From Serinicoccus chungangensis (GTDB lineage: Bacteria; Actinomycetota; Actinomycetes; Actinomycetales; Dermatophilaceae), in contig NZ_CP040887.1 in assembly GCF_006337125.1 (NCBI RefSeq), positions 2,046,001-2,110,000 on the forward strand: a stretch of DNA of 64,000 nucleotides, written 5' to 3'. Below, in pieces: positions 9,733 to 19,942 of the stretch. Numbering within the stretch: the first letter of the stretch is position 1; each line of letters begins with the position of its first letter. The notes under the pieces are model-generated. The model was not told where the DNA came from and searched no databases. It worked only from the letters and a program-made list of their open reading frames with translations. Position numbers and translations under genes: made by a program.

Positions 9733-11793
9733 ATGACCCCGACCGCGACCGGTACCGACCCGCACCGTTGGCTCGAGGAGGTCGAGTCGCCCGAGGCCCT
9801 GGAGTGGGTGCGCGAGCGGTCGGCGGCCAGCGAGGCCGCCCTGAGGGCCGGCCCGGCCTTCCCCGCGCTGCACGACGGCATCCGCGACGCGCTCGAGGCC
9901 AGTGACCGCATCCCCCTCGTCGGCCAGGCGGGCGACCACCTCTACGGCTTCTGGACCGACGCCGAGCACCCCCGTGGGGTCTGGCGTCGCACCACCTGGG
10001 AGTCCTACCGGACCGACGACCCGCGGTGGGAGGTGCTCGTCGACGTCGACGCCCTCGCCGAGGACGAGGACGTGCCGTGGGTGTGGCAGGGGGCGAGCCT
10101 GCTGCGCCCGGAGCGCGACCGGGCCCTGGTGCACCTGTCCCGCGGCGGCTCGGATGCCGGCACCACCCGGGAGCTCGACCTGACCTCCGGGCGGTTCGTC
10201 ACCGGGCCCGAGGGCTTCGCCAAGCCCGAGGCCAAGGGCCGGCTGACGTGGCGGGACCACGACCACGTCTTCCTCACCACCGCCGACGACCCGACCGGCG
10301 CCACCCGCTCGGGCTACCCGCGGACGGTGCGGCTCTGGCGCCGCGGCACCCCGGTCGCCGACGCCCGGGTCGTCCACACCGTGGGCGAGGAGGACCTGGG
10401 GGTGTTCGTGCACCACGACCAGGAGCGCGACCAGACCGTGCTCACCAGGGTGCCGGCCTTCTACCGCGAGCAGGCGCTCGTCCTGACCCACGACGGGGTG
10501 CAGGCGCTCGACCTGCCCGAGACGGCCGCGATCTCGGTGCACGGGGACCAGGTGGCCGTCGAGCTGCGCCACGCCTGGCGGCCGCGGCCCGGGCTGGAGT
10601 ACGCACCGGGCTCGCTGGTGGTGGCACCGCTGGCGGCGGTCCTGGCGGACCCGGCCTCGGCGGGCTGGACCTGCCTGGTCGCCCCGGACGAGCGGTCCGC
10701 CCTGGTCGGGCTCACCTGGACCGCCCACCAGCTCGTCACGACCACCCTGCACGAGGTCCGGCATACCGTGCAGGCGCACCGCCGGACGTCGCAGGGGTGG
10801 GTCACCACCGACCTCACCGAGGCTCTCGAGGTCGGCCTGCGGACGGTGAGCCTGTCGGCCGTCGATGACCACGAGAGCGACGACCTGTGGGTCGTCACGA
10901 CCGGGTTCCTCGACCCGATGACCCTCTCGCTGGCCCATCTCGCCGAGGGGCAGGAGCTGCGGCTCGAGTCGCTGCGGCGCGCGCCGCAGCGCTTCGACGC
11001 CACCGGCCTGGAGGTGACCCAGCAGTGGGCCACGTCGGCGGACGGCACCCGGGTGCCCTACTGGCAGGTGGGCCCCGTCGACCTGCCCGAGGACGGCTCG
11101 ACGCCGACGGTGCTGCACGGCTACGGCGGGTTCGAGCACGCGCTCACCCCCGCCTACGACCCCATCGTCGGCCGGGCCTGGCTCGCGCACGGACACGTGC
11201 ACGTCGTCGCGGGCATCCGTGGGGGCGGGGAGTTCGGGCCGCGCTGGCACCAGGGTGCCCTCCAGGAGCAGCGCCACCGGGCCTACGAGGACTTCGTCGC
11301 GGTCGCGCGGGACCTCGTCGCCCGCGGCATCACCTCCGTGCCGCGGCTGGGCACGACCGGCCGCAGCAACGGCGGGCTGCTGGTGGGCAACATGCTCACC
11401 GGCTACCCGGAGGACTTCGGGGCGGTCGTCTGCCAGGTCCCGCTGCTCGACATGGCGCGCTACCACCACCTGCTGGCGGGCGCCTCGTGGATGGCGGAGT
11501 ACGGCGACCCCGACGACCCGGAGCAGTGGGAGTGGCTGCAGACGTTCTCGCCCTACCAGCGGTTCGACCCGGCCCGTCCGACGCCGCCGGTCTACCTCGC
11601 GACGTCCACCCGTGACGACCGCGTGCACCCCGGTCACGCGCGCAAGATGGCGGCGCTGCTGGAGGAGCACGGACGCGACGTGACGTACTGGGAGAACACC
11701 GAGGGTGGGCACGGGGGCGCCAGCACGGCCGCCCAGTGGGCGACCTGGCACGCGCTGGCCTGGGCCTTCCTGCACGAGCGCCTCACCGGCTGA
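9733..11793 (+). CDS. Prolyl-oligopeptidase-family serine peptidase (S9)
   Basis: 686 aa, no signal peptide. The N-terminus (DPHRWLEEVESPEALEWV) matches the prolyl oligopeptidase lead-in, followed by a beta-propeller of about 400 residues and a C-terminal alpha/beta-hydrolase domain. The catalytic Ser is at about 545 in TTGRSNGGLLVGN; the acid is in TSTRDDRVHPGH and the base in NTEGGHGG. GIRGGGEFGPRWH is the family oxyanion region. It would cleave short peptides, often after proline, in the cytoplasm. The convergent GNAT gene ends 20 bases downstream. Confidence 0.92.
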   Translation: MTPTATGTDPHRWLEEVESPEALEWVRERSAASEAALRAGPAFPALHDGIRDALEASDRIPLVGQAGDHLYGFWTDAEHPRGVWRRTTWESYRTDDPRWEVLVDVDALAEDEDVPWVWQGASLLRPERDRALVHLSRGGSDAGTTRELDLTSGRFVTGPEGFAKPEAKGRLTWRDHDHVFLTTADDPTGATRSGYPRTVRLWRRGTPVADARVVHTVGEEDLGVFVHHDQERDQTVLTRVPAFYREQALVLTHDGVQALDLPETAAISVHGDQVAVELRHAWRPRPGLEYAPGSLVVAPLAAVLADPASAGWTCLVAPDERSALVGLTWTAHQLVTTTLHEVRHTVQAHRRTSQGWVTTDLTEALEVGLRTVSLSAVDDHESDDLWVVTTGFLDPMTLSLAHLAEGQELRLESLRRAPQRFDATGLEVTQQWATSADGTRVPYWQVGPVDLPEDGSTPTVLHGYGGFEHALTPAYDPIVGRAWLAHGHVHVVAGIRGGGEFGPRWHQGALQEQRHRAYEDFVAVARDLVARGITSVPRLGTTGRSNGGLLVGNMLTGYPEDFGAVVCQVPLLDMARYHHLLAGASWMAEYGDPDDPEQWEWLQTFSPYQRFDPARPTPPVYLATSTRDDRVHPGHARKMAALLEEHGRDVTYWENTEGGHGGASTAAQWATWHALAWAFLHERLTG

Positions 11794-11813
11794 GCCGGCC
11801 CGGGGGCGGACCC

Positions 11814-12668
11814 TCAGAGCAGAACCGTGGCGAAGGTGCCGGTCTGCACCATCCCGACCCGACGGTAGGTCGCCAGGGCCGGGGCGTTGAAGTCGTTGAC
11901 GTAGAGGGTGACGACCGGGGCGACGTGCCGGATGGTGTGCTCCACCACGGAGGCCATCGCCGGCGCCGCGAGACCCTGGCCGCGCCACCGCGGGTGCACC
12001 CACACCCCCTGCACCTGGGCCACCCCGAGCGCCACCGAGCCGAGGTCGGCCTTGAAGACGACCTCCCCCTCCTCCACCCGCACCAGCGTGCGCCCCTCGT
12101 CGACGAGACCGGCCACCGCGCCACGGTATGCCGTGGCGTTGCCCCGGTAGGGCGGGTAGCCGATCTCCTCGGTGAACATCGCCGCGGCCGCGGGCAGCAC
12201 GAGGTCCACCTCCTCGGGGCGCGCGGTCCGCACCTGCCGGTCCAGGGGCACACCGACCTCGCTCGGGAGGACCTGCATGGTCATGACCGGCTGGTTGCGG
12301 CGCACCTCGCGCGGCTCACCCCAGTGCCGGCGCAGGCGGCCCCACAGGTCCAGCACCTGGTCGGCCGGGCCGAAGACCGAGCTCGCCGTCGCCCGGCGCT
12401 TGACCACCGCTCCCGCCAGCGCCCCCAGGGCCCGCGGGCTCGCACCGACCGGGACCACGTTGGCCGCGCACCAGCAGAGGGCGTGCTCCCCGCCGGCCTC
12501 GTAGCCGTAGAGCGGTCCGCGGGTGCCGACGAGACCGCTCTCGCGGATGCGTGCGGCGACGAAGACGTTGGTCACCGGGTCCTCGGCGCACACGTCGAGG
12601 GCGCGCCGGACGTCCTGCAGACCGTAGGCGCGCACGCTCGACGTCCCGGAGCCCAGGGTGCGCAGCAT
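11814..12668 (-). CDS. GNAT acetyltransferase with N-terminal DUF4081 domain
   Basis: 284 aa. The N-terminal ~120 residues resemble DUF4081 (RRALDVCAEDPVTNVFVAARI) and the C-terminal half is a GNAT fold with the acetyl-CoA motif VWVHPRWRGQGLAAPAM and the terminal NAPALATYRRVGM. This two-domain layout is the one found in Mycobacterium Rv2867c-like proteins. The substrate is unknown. The ATG at 12668 begins the conserved MLRTLGSG segment; upstream translation is not conserved. It diverges from glpD. Confidence 0.85.
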   Translation of the reverse strand: MLRTLGSGTSSVRAYGLQDVRRALDVCAEDPVTNVFVAARIRESGLVGTRGPLYGYEAGGEHALCWCAANVVPVGASPRALGALAGAVVKRRATASSVFGPADQVLDLWGRLRRHWGEPREVRRNQPVMTMQVLPSEVGVPLDRQVRTARPEEVDLVLPAAAAMFTEEIGYPPYRGNATAYRGAVAGLVDEGRTLVRVEEGEVVFKADLGSVALGVAQVQGVWVHPRWRGQGLAAPAMASVVEHTIRHVAPVVTLYVNDFNAPALATYRRVGMVQTGTFATVLL

Positions 12669-12754
12669 GCCCCCAGCCTGCCCCACCCGTCGCGCTCGTG
12701 CGACACGGGCCCGCGCGACACACCTGACGAGCCACGACGTCCGGCTCCGTGCCC

Positions 12755-12783
12755 TTGCGGGACCGGTCGGGGCAGGGCAGGAT
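12755..12783 (+). promoter_or_regulatory. Likely sigma-70-type promoter of the glycerol operon
   Basis: TTGCGG (12755-12760) and CAGGAT (12778-12783) are separated by 17 bases. This predicts a transcript start near 12790 and a leader of about 33 bases containing the GGAAGG ribosome-binding site of glpD. No obvious GlpR-type repeat operator is seen in the 154-base gap. Confidence 0.45.
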
Positions 12784-12822
12784 CGGAGGGCACCACGGGA
12801 CGTCCACCACCGGAAGGCCACC

Positions 12823-14580
12823 ATGCAGCCTCGAGCACTCGACCCCGCCAGCCGAGAGCAGGCGATCCAGGCCCTCAAGGAGTCGGGCTCAGGAGGTCGA
12901 CCGCTCGACGTGCTCGTCGTCGGGGGCGGGGTGACCGGGGCCGGGGCGGCCCTCGACGCCGCCACCCGCGGTTTGTCGACCGTCATCGTCGAGGCGCAGG
13001 ACTGGGCCTCCGGCACCTCCCAGTGGTCCACCAAGCTCGTGCACGGCGGCCTGCGCTACCTGCAGATGCTCGACTTCAAGCTCGTGCACGAGGCGCTCAC
13101 CGAGCGCGGGCTGCTGCTCAAGACGCTGGCCCCGCACCTCGTCAAGCCCATGCCGTTCCTCATCCCCCTCGAGCACCGGGTGTGGCAGCGCGCCTACTAC
13201 GGCGCCGGGGTCACGCTCTACGACGTGCTGGCCAACATCATGCCCGGGCGACGCGCCCTGCCGATCCACCAGCACACCACGCGCGGCGGGCTCAGCAAGC
13301 AGTTCCCCGACCTCCGCCACGACACCGCCATCGGCGCGGTGAAGTACTACGACGCCACCGTCGACGACGCCCGGCTCGTCTCCACCCTCGTCCGCACGGC
13401 GCACACCTACGGCGCCCGCGCGGCCAGCCGCACGGAGGTGGTCAGCATCGTCAAGGACGAGCACGGCAAGGCGATCGGTGCCGAGCTCGTCGACCTCGAG
13501 ACCGGTGAGCGCTTCGAGGCGCGGGCCGAGCACGTCATCAGCTGCACGGGCGTGTGGACCGACGACGTCTCCGGGCTGGCCGACACCGACGGCGGGCTCA
13601 ACGTCCTGGCCTCCAAGGGCATCCACCTCGTCATCCCCCGCGAGCGCATCCAGGGCACCTCGGGTCTGTTCCTGCAGACCGAGAAGTCGGTCCTCTTCTT
13701 CATCCCCTGGTCGCGCTACTGGATCCTCGGGACCACCGACACCCCCTGGGAGCTGGACCGGCAGAACCCGGTGGCCACCGCGGCCGACATCGACTACGTG
13801 CTCGAGCACGCCAACGCGGTGCTCAAGACGACCCTCACCCGGGACGACGTCGTCGGGTGGTATGCCGGGCTGCGCCCGCTGCTGCAGCCCGGCACCAAGG
13901 AGGGCACGGACTCGGCGAAGGTGAGCCGGGAGCACACCGTCGCCAGCCCCGTGCCCGGGCTCACCGTCATCGGTGGCGGCAAGCTCACGACCTACCGGGT
14001 CATGGCCAAGGACGCCGTGGACTTCGCGCTCGGCGGCCGGGCCGCGGACCTGCCGTGCGTCACCGACCAGATCCCGCTGCTCGGGGCGGTCGGCGAGGCC
14101 GCCATGCGGCACCGGATGCCGGCCCTGCGCGAGCGGTTCGGCTGGAGCGAGCAGATGACCGACCACCTGCTGCACCGCTACGGCTCGTTGGTGGAGGAGC
14201 TGCTGGAGCTCATCGAGGAGGACCCCTCCCTGGCCCACACCCTCGAGCACTCGACCGCCTACCTGCGCGCCGAGATCGCCCACGCCTGCCGCACCGAGGG
14301 CGTCCTGCACCTCGAGGACCTCATGATGCGGCGCACCCGGCTCATCTACGAGGCCCCCCGCAAGGGCCTGGACACGGTCCCCGAGATCGCCGAGATCGCC
14401 GCTGCCGAGCTGGGCTGGGACGAGCAGAAGAAGCAGGCCGAGATCGAGGCCTACACCGCCCGCGCGGAGGCGGAGATCGCAGCCGCCGCCGAGCCGGACG
14501 ACGAGAGCGCCGCCCGGGTCCGGGACCACCTCGGTGAGGTCGCCCCGCTCCAGGCGATGGGGGCGGGCAAGGACGCCTGA
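12823..14580 (+). CDS. glpD: FAD-dependent glycerol-3-phosphate dehydrogenase
   Basis: 585 aa. Oxidises sn-glycerol 3-phosphate to dihydroxyacetone phosphate and passes electrons to the quinone pool at the inner face of the membrane. The FAD-binding Rossmann motif VLVVGGGVTGAGAALDA is at about residues 30-45; family blocks SGTSQWSTKLVHGGLRYLQ and GGGKLTTYRVMAKDAV follow, and a C-terminal helical cap ends the protein. The start is the ATG with GGAAGG eight bases upstream. It is first in an operon with glpF (57-base gap) and glpK (38-base gap), which together import, phosphorylate and oxidise glycerol. Confidence 0.96.
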   Translation: MQPRALDPASREQAIQALKESGSGGRPLDVLVVGGGVTGAGAALDAATRGLSTVIVEAQDWASGTSQWSTKLVHGGLRYLQMLDFKLVHEALTERGLLLKTLAPHLVKPMPFLIPLEHRVWQRAYYGAGVTLYDVLANIMPGRRALPIHQHTTRGGLSKQFPDLRHDTAIGAVKYYDATVDDARLVSTLVRTAHTYGARAASRTEVVSIVKDEHGKAIGAELVDLETGERFEARAEHVISCTGVWTDDVSGLADTDGGLNVLASKGIHLVIPRERIQGTSGLFLQTEKSVLFFIPWSRYWILGTTDTPWELDRQNPVATAADIDYVLEHANAVLKTTLTRDDVVGWYAGLRPLLQPGTKEGTDSAKVSREHTVASPVPGLTVIGGGKLTTYRVMAKDAVDFALGGRAADLPCVTDQIPLLGAVGEAAMRHRMPALRERFGWSEQMTDHLLHRYGSLVEELLELIEEDPSLAHTLEHSTAYLRAEIAHACRTEGVLHLEDLMMRRTRLIYEAPRKGLDTVPEIAEIAAAELGWDEQKKQAEIEAYTARAEAEIAAAAEPDDESAARVRDHLGEVAPLQAMGAGKDA

Positions 14581-14637
14581 CCCCCGGGGGTCCCGGACGC
14601 CCGTCCGGGCCCGTGAGCACAGAAAGGATCCTGCGAC

Positions 14638-15372
14638 GTGGGAGAGATCTTCATCTCAGAGGTGCTCGGCACGATGATGCTGCTGCTCTTCGGCTGTGGT
14701 GTGGTGGCCAACGCCATCCTCCCCAAGACCAAGGGCACCGGGGGCGGCGCGAGCGCCGCCTGGCTGCTCATCAACTTCGGCTGGGGTCTCGGCGTCTTCG
14801 CCGGTGTCTTCACCGCCTACAAGTCCGGGGCGCACATCAACCCGGCGGTGACCATCGGGCTGCTGGCCAACGGGGCCGAGGAGTTCGCCCCGGGCGTGGC
14901 CGCCAGCGTCGGCAACGCCGTGATCTACATCCTGGCGCAGCTGCTCGGGGCCTTCCTCGGTGCCGTGCTGTGCTGGGTGGCCTACAAGCAGCATTTCGAC
15001 GCGGACGGCGACCCGGCCGCCAAGCTCGGGGTCTTCTCGACCGGGCCGGAGATCCGCAACTACGGCTGGAACTTCGCCACCGAGGTCATCGGCACCTTCG
15101 TGCTGGTCTTCGTCGTCATCATGTTCGGCAACACCCCCAACGAGCTCGGTCCTCTGGCCGTGGCCCTGCTCGTCGTCGGCATCGGCGCCAGCCTCGGCGG
15201 GCCGACCGGCTACGCCATCAACCCGGCCCGTGACCTCGGTCCGCGCATCGCCCACGCCGTCCTCCCCATCCCGGGCAAGGGCACCAGCGACTGGGGCTAC
15301 TCCTGGGTGCCGATCGCCGGCCCGGTCGTCGGCGGCATCCTGGCCGGCCTCGTCGCCGCGCTGTACGGCTGA
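14638..15372 (+). CDS. glpF: Glycerol facilitator (aquaporin family)
   Basis: 244 aa with six membrane helices. Both aquaporin half-helix motifs are present: GAHINPAVTIG and GYAINPARDLGPR. The Asp after the second NPAR and the long inter-repeat loop fit aquaglyceroporins rather than water-only channels. It would allow glycerol to enter by facilitated diffusion, to be trapped by the kinase encoded next. The start is GTG, about 10 bases after an AAAGGA ribosome-binding site. Confidence 0.95.
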   Translation: MGEIFISEVLGTMMLLLFGCGVVANAILPKTKGTGGGASAAWLLINFGWGLGVFAGVFTAYKSGAHINPAVTIGLLANGAEEFAPGVAASVGNAVIYILAQLLGAFLGAVLCWVAYKQHFDADGDPAAKLGVFSTGPEIRNYGWNFATEVIGTFVLVFVVIMFGNTPNELGPLAVALLVVGIGASLGGPTGYAINPARDLGPRIAHAVLPIPGKGTSDWGYSWVPIAGPVVGGILAGLVAALYG

Positions 15373-15410
15373 CACCCAACCCACCCACAACGACGTGAAG
15401 GAGCGCATCC

Positions 15411-16949
15411 ATGGCTGACTACGTCCTGGCCATCGACCAGGGAACCACGAGCACCCGTGCCATCGTGTTCACCAAGAGCGGCGAGATCCACTCGGTCGGG
15501 CAGAAGGAGCACGAGCAGATCTTCCCGAAGGCCGGATGGGTCGAGCACGACCCGGCCGAGATCTGGCGCAACACCAAGGAGGTCATCGGCACCGCCCTGG
15601 GCAAGGGCGGGATCGGCAACGACGACCTGGCCGCCATCGGGATCACCAACCAGCGCGAGACCGCGGTGGTGTGGGACAAGAACACCGGTGAGGCCGTCTA
15701 CAACGCCATCGTCTGGCAGGACACCCGGACCGACAAGGTCGTCGCCGAGCTCGCGGGCGAGGACGGTGCGGACAAGTACAAGCACATCTGCGGGCTCCCG
15801 CTCGCGACGTACTTCTCCGGGCCCAAGGTCAAGTGGATCCTCGACAACGTCGAGGGCGCGCGGGAGAAGGCGGAGGCCGGTGACCTGCTCTTCGGCAACA
15901 CCGACAGCTGGACGGTCTGGAACCTCACCGGCGGCACCCAGGGCGGCGTGCACGTCACCGACGTCACCAATGCCTCCCGCACCATGCTCATGGACCTGCA
16001 TTCGCTCAGCTGGTCCGAGCAGGTGGCCTCCGACATGGGCATCCCGCTGTCCATGCTGCCGGAGATCAGGTCCTCGGCGGAGGTCTACGGCGAGAGCACC
16101 AAGCTGCACGTGCCGATCGCCGGCATCCTCGGCGACCAGCAGGCGGCGACCTTCGGCCAGGCCTGCTTCGAGAAGGGCATGAGCAAGAACACCTACGGCA
16201 CGGGCAACTTCATGCTGCTCAACACCGGCACCGAGATCGTCCCCAGCGAGAACGGCCTGCTCACCACGGTCTGCTACAAGATCGGCGACCAGGACGCGGT
16301 GTACGCCCTCGAGGGCTCGATCGCCGTGACCGGCTCGCTCGTGCAGTGGCTGCGGGACAACATCGGGCTCATCTCGGACGCGCCGGAGATCGAGCAGCTG
16401 GCGACCCAGGTCGACGACAACGGTGGCTGCTACATCGTGCCGGCCTTCTCCGGGCTCTTCGCGCCCTACTGGAAGGACGACGCCCGCGGCGCCATCGTCG
16501 GTCTGACCCGCTACGTCAACAGGAACCACATCGCCCGCGCCGCCCTGGAGTCCACCGCCTTCCAGACCCGTGAGGTCGCCGACGCGATGAACGCCGACTC
16601 CGGTGTCGAGCTGACCGAGCTGCGGGTGGACGGCGGCATGGTCGCCAACGAGACCCTCATGCAGTTCCAGGCCGACATCCTCGGGGTCGACGTCGTGCGC
16701 CCCAAGGTGGCCGAGACGACCGCCCTCGGGGCCGCCTACGCCGCGGGCATCGCCGTGGGGTTCTTCAGCGGCGAGCAGGACGTCATCGACAACTGGGAGG
16801 AAGGCCAGCGCTGGAGTCCTCGGATGAAGGACGCCGAGCGTGACCGGCTCTACCGCCAGTGGAAGAAGGCCGTGACCAAGACCTTCGACTGGGTCGACGA
16901 GGACGCCGAGGCGGCGGAGGAGGCCGTCGAGGAGGCCGAGAGCAGCTGA
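15411..16949 (+). CDS. glpK: Glycerol kinase
   Basis: 512 aa. Phosphorylates glycerol to sn-glycerol 3-phosphate with ATP. FGGY-family motifs are clear: the N-terminal phosphate loop [26 protein letters not shown], the glycerol-contact region [27 protein letters not shown] and the C-terminal [20 protein letters not shown]. The last 16 residues are an acidic Glu/Ala tail that most glycerol kinases lack. A GAAGGAG ribosome-binding site precedes the ATG. Confidence 0.97.
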   Translation: MADYVLAIDQGTTSTRAIVFTKSGEIHSVGQKEHEQIFPKAGWVEHDPAEIWRNTKEVIGTALGKGGIGNDDLAAIGITNQRETAVVWDKNTGEAVYNAIVWQDTRTDKVVAELAGEDGADKYKHICGLPLATYFSGPKVKWILDNVEGAREKAEAGDLLFGNTDSWTVWNLTGGTQGGVHVTDVTNASRTMLMDLHSLSWSEQVASDMGIPLSMLPEIRSSAEVYGESTKLHVPIAGILGDQQAATFGQACFEKGMSKNTYGTGNFMLLNTGTEIVPSENGLLTTVCYKIGDQDAVYALEGSIAVTGSLVQWLRDNIGLISDAPEIEQLATQVDDNGGCYIVPAFSGLFAPYWKDDARGAIVGLTRYVNRNHIARAALESTAFQTREVADAMNADSGVELTELRVDGGMVANETLMQFQADILGVDVVRPKVAETTALGAAYAAGIAVGFFSGEQDVIDNWEEGQRWSPRMKDAERDRLYRQWKKAVTKTFDWVDEDAEAAEEAVEEAESS

Positions 16950-16971
16950 CCGGCATCGATTCGGTCACGAT

Positions 16972-17004
16972 CCGGCCCGGGTGAGCGCGTTTCGCCCGGG
17001 CCGG
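16972..17004 (+). terminator. Hairpin terminator after glpK
   Basis: A perfect 10-bp stem (16972-16981 with 16995-17004) and a 13-base loop, 23 bases after the glpK stop. No T-run. Its right arm almost touches the -10 element of the next gene, so the ABC transporter operon is separated from the glycerol operon. Confidence 0.7.
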
Positions 17005-17007
17005 ACG

Positions 17008-17013
17008 TATGGT
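17008..17013 (+). promoter_or_regulatory. Likely leaderless -10 element of the amino-acid ABC operon
   Basis: TATGGT with six bases to the ATG at 17020, so the transcript probably starts at the ATG. There is no Shine-Dalgarno. The -35 region overlaps the upstream terminator stem and has no recognisable box. Confidence 0.5.
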
Positions 17014-17019
17014 GCGCCC

Positions 17020-17835
17020 ATGAAGAACTCCATCCTCCCCGTGATCGCGGCCAGCGCCCTGGCCTTCTCCCTCGCCGCCTGCGGCTCCGACGACGGTGGC
17101 TCGGAGAGCGAGGCCGGCGGGGGCGAGGCGGCCGGCGCCGACCTCGACCTCGTGACCGACGGCACCCTGACCGTCTGCTCCGACGTCCCCTACCCCCCGT
17201 TCGAGGACTTCGACGAGTCCACCGACTCCGGCTTCACCGGCTTCGACGTCGACATCGTCAGCGCGGTGGCCGAAGGTCTGGACCTCGAGCTCGAGATCAA
17301 GGACTCCTCCTTCGACGCGCTGCAGTCCGGTCTCGCTCTCAACTCCGGTGACTGCGACCTGGCCGCCTCGGCCATGACCATCACCGAGGAGCGCCAGGAG
17401 AACCTCGCCTTCTCCGACGGCTACTACGACTCCCAGCAGTCCCTCCTCGTCCCCGCCGACTCCGACATCGCGGGGATCGACGACCTCCCCGGACGGACGG
17501 TCGGCGTGCAGCAGGGCACGACGGGTGAGGCCTACACCCAGGAGAACGCCCCCGACGCGACCATCACCGCCTTCCCCAGCAACGCCGAGCTGTTCCAGGC
17601 CATCCAGGCCGGGCAGATCGACGCGATCCTGCAGGACCTGCCGGTGAACATCGACAACGCCGAGAACGGTGACTTCGAGGTCGTCGAGGAGTACTCCACC
17701 GACGAGACCTACGGCCTGGCGATGCAGCAGGACAACACCGCCCTGGTGGAGGCCGTCAACGAGCAGCTGAGCGAGCTGCGCGACAGCGGCGAGTACGACG
17801 AGATCTACGACTCGTACTTCAGCACCGAGGACTGA
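17020..17835 (+). CDS. Polar amino-acid ABC transporter, substrate-binding lipoprotein
   Basis: 271 aa. A lipoprotein signal peptide ends at LAAC (Cys about 20), followed by a Gly/Glu/Ser spacer. The mature part is a family-3 solute-binding protein: [33 protein letters not shown], the hinge region [19 protein letters not shown] and [13 protein letters not shown]. Binding-site residues such as the Arg in ERQENL are in place. It captures an amino acid, probably glutamate, glutamine or cystine-like, for the permease and ATPase encoded next. Expression probably starts from the leaderless element at 17008. Confidence 0.92.
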   Translation: MKNSILPVIAASALAFSLAACGSDDGGSESEAGGGEAAGADLDLVTDGTLTVCSDVPYPPFEDFDESTDSGFTGFDVDIVSAVAEGLDLELEIKDSSFDALQSGLALNSGDCDLAASAMTITEERQENLAFSDGYYDSQQSLLVPADSDIAGIDDLPGRTVGVQQGTTGEAYTQENAPDATITAFPSNAELFQAIQAGQIDAILQDLPVNIDNAENGDFEVVEEYSTDETYGLAMQQDNTALVEAVNEQLSELRDSGEYDEIYDSYFSTED

Positions 17836-17846
17836 GCCGACGCCAG

Positions 17847-18650
17847 ATGGGCTCTCTGACCCGCACGCAGCGACAGCGGGCCGTACGGCTGACGCTGTAC
17901 GCCCTCTTCGTCGTCCTGGCCGTCACCTTCGTGCTCATCGCGGACTGGGAGGCGATCTCGTCGAGCTTCTTCCTCGTCGAGGGCTTCACCGGCACCTGGC
18001 AGGACTTCGTGTTCGTCGGGGCACGCAACACCATCCTCTACACGGTCATCGCCTTCGTCGGCGGCTTCGTGCTGGCGATGGTCCTGGTGCTCATGAAGCT
18101 GGCACCGGTGGCGCCCTTCCGCTGGCTGGCGACGGCCTACATCGAGCTGTTCCGTGGCCTTCCCGCGCTGGTCGTCATCCTGTTCATGGCTCTCGGCGTC
18201 CCCATCGCCTTCGGGTGGCGACCGCCCGGTGGCACCATCGGCGCCGGCCTGGTCGGGCTCATGCTGGTGGCCGCCGCCTACATGGCGGAGACCATCCGGG
18301 CCGGCATCGAGGCGGTCCCCAAGGGTCAGACCGAGGCGGCGCGGTCGCTCGGCATGAGCGGCCCGTGGACCATGGCCACGGTCGTCATGCCGCAGGCGCT
18401 GCGGATCGTCATCCCCCCGCTGACCAACGAGCTGGTCATCCTCATCAAGGACACGTCGTTGCTCTTCGTCGTCGGGATGGCGGCCAACGAGAAGGAGCTC
18501 ACCACCATGGCGCGGGACTTCATGGCGAGCGGCCCGTCGGCCGGCACCGCCACCAGTCTGGTCTTCGCCTGCCTGATGTACCTCGCGATCACCCTGCCGC
18601 TCACCCGCGTGGTGGCGTGGCTCGAGCGTCGACAGAAGAGGTCCCGCTGA
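17847..18650 (+). CDS. Polar amino-acid ABC transporter, permease
   Basis: 267 aa with about six membrane helices. The HisMQ-type permease signature is intact: [16 protein letters not shown], and the coupling-helix EAA motif [20 protein letters not shown]. Only one permease gene is present, so the channel is probably a homodimer. It lies 11 bases after the binding-protein gene and overlaps the ATPase gene by one base (TGATG), indicating translational coupling. Confidence 0.93.
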   Translation: MGSLTRTQRQRAVRLTLYALFVVLAVTFVLIADWEAISSSFFLVEGFTGTWQDFVFVGARNTILYTVIAFVGGFVLAMVLVLMKLAPVAPFRWLATAYIELFRGLPALVVILFMALGVPIAFGWRPPGGTIGAGLVGLMLVAAAYMAETIRAGIEAVPKGQTEAARSLGMSGPWTMATVVMPQALRIVIPPLTNELVILIKDTSLLFVVGMAANEKELTTMARDFMASGPSAGTATSLVFACLMYLAITLPLTRVVAWLERRQKRSR

Positions 18651-19420
18651 TGACGACCCGACTGCACCCGACCCAGCAGATCGACCACGGCGCCCCGGCC
18701 ATCGAGATCCGCGACCTGCACAAGTCCTTCGGCGACAACCACGTCCTCACCGGCATCGACTTCCACGTCGACTCCGGTCAGGTCGTCTGCGTCATCGGCC
18801 CGTCCGGCTCCGGCAAGTCGACGCTGCTGCGCTGCGTCAACCGGCTCGAGGAGCCCACCTCGGGCCAGGTGCTCATCGAGGGCATCGACATCACCGACCC
18901 GGAGACCGAGCTCGACGCGGTCCGGTCCCGGATCGGCATGGTGTTCCAGCAGTTCAACCTCTTCAGCCACATGACCGTGCTGCGCAACCTCACCATCGCG
19001 CAGCAGCGGGCGAAGAAGCGCAGCCGCAGGGAGGCCGAGGAGGTCGCCCGCGGCAACCTCGACCGGGTCGGGCTGTCGGACAAGGTCGACGCCTACCCGG
19101 CCCACCTGTCGGGTGGCCAGCAGCAGCGCGTCGCCATCGCCCGGGCGCTGTCCATGGACCCGGACATGATGCTCTTCGACGAGCCCACCTCGGCGCTGGA
19201 CCCCGAGCTGGTCGGCGACGTGCTCGACGTCATGAAGACGCTGGCGGGCGAGGGCATGACGATGATGGTCGTCACCCACGAGATGGGCTTCGCCCGGGAG
19301 GTCGGCGACAAGCTCGTCTTCATGGCCGACGGCGTCATCTGCGAGGAGGGCGACCCGCGCGAGGTGCTCAGCAACCCCCGGGAGGCACGCACCCAGGAGT
19401 TCCTCTCCAAGGTCCTCTAG
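18650..19420 (+). CDS. Polar amino-acid ABC transporter, ATP-binding protein (GlnQ-like)
   Basis: 256 aa. Complete ABC ATPase: Walker [17 protein letters not shown]-loop [15 protein letters not shown], signature [15 protein letters not shown], Walker [15 protein letters not shown] and the switch His in [12 protein letters not shown]. It energises uptake of the amino acid bound by the lipoprotein encoded at 17020. Homologues such as GlnQ and GluA share the GFAREV end. It starts on the overlapping ATG of TGATG at 18648-18652. Confidence 0.95.
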   Translation: MTTRLHPTQQIDHGAPAIEIRDLHKSFGDNHVLTGIDFHVDSGQVVCVIGPSGSGKSTLLRCVNRLEEPTSGQVLIEGIDITDPETELDAVRSRIGMVFQQFNLFSHMTVLRNLTIAQQRAKKRSRREAEEVARGNLDRVGLSDKVDAYPAHLSGGQQQRVAIARALSMDPDMMLFDEPTSALDPELVGDVLDVMKTLAGEGMTMMVVTHEMGFAREVGDKLVFMADGVICEEGDPREVLSNPREARTQEFLSKVL

Positions 19421-19451
19421 GGGCGCGGCGCGTCGCGCGGCGTCGGCGTGC

Positions 19452-19928
19452 TCAGCGCTCGGCGAGGTCCTTGAGCCGGGCCAGGCCCCTCTCGAAGTCC
19501 TTGCCGACGAGCCGGTCCATCGACATGACCCGGCCGAGCACCCGCATGACGCCGGTGTGCCGGCCGGACATACTCCAGGTCACCAGGGTCCGGTCCTGCT
19601 CCGGCTGCGGGACGAGGTCGAAGCGGATGTCGTTGTCGGTCGGGAACGGCTTCTCGAAGTGCAGGTCGATCTGCACCGAGCGCGGCGCCTGCGCCCCGGT
19701 GATGCGCATCGACCCGGCGCCGGCCTTGGTGCTGCCGTCCCAGGCGTACTCCGACCCCACCCCCGACTTGGGCCCGGAGTAGCTGCGGTGCATGCGCGGG
19801 TCCAGCGCCTCCCAGGGCGACCAGTCCCGCCAGCGCCGGAAGTCGACGAGCTCGGTGAAGATGCGCTCGGGAGGAGCCTGCACGAGGATGCTGCGCGAGG
19901 TGGCGTAGGGCAGCGGCGCCAGTGGCAT
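19452..19928 (-). CDS. SRPBCC (START-like) family protein
   Basis: 158 aa. The pattern RSILVQAPPERIFTELVDFRRWRDW near the N-terminus and the terminal GLARLKDLAE helix are typical of polyketide-cyclase/AHA1-like SRPBCC proteins, which form a cavity for a hydrophobic ligand. No ligand can be deduced. The ATG at 19928 follows a strong GGAGGG ribosome-binding site and sits within GGCATATG. It is the last gene of the minus-strand group that starts with dxr. Confidence 0.82.
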   Translation of the reverse strand: MPLAPLPYATSRSILVQAPPERIFTELVDFRRWRDWSPWEALDPRMHRSYSGPKSGVGSEYAWDGSTKAGAGSMRITGAQAPRSVQIDLHFEKPFPTDNDIRFDLVPQPEQDRTLVTWSMSGRHTGVMRVLGRVMSMDRLVGKDFERGLARLKDLAER

Positions 19929-19942
19929 ATGGGTCCCTCCTG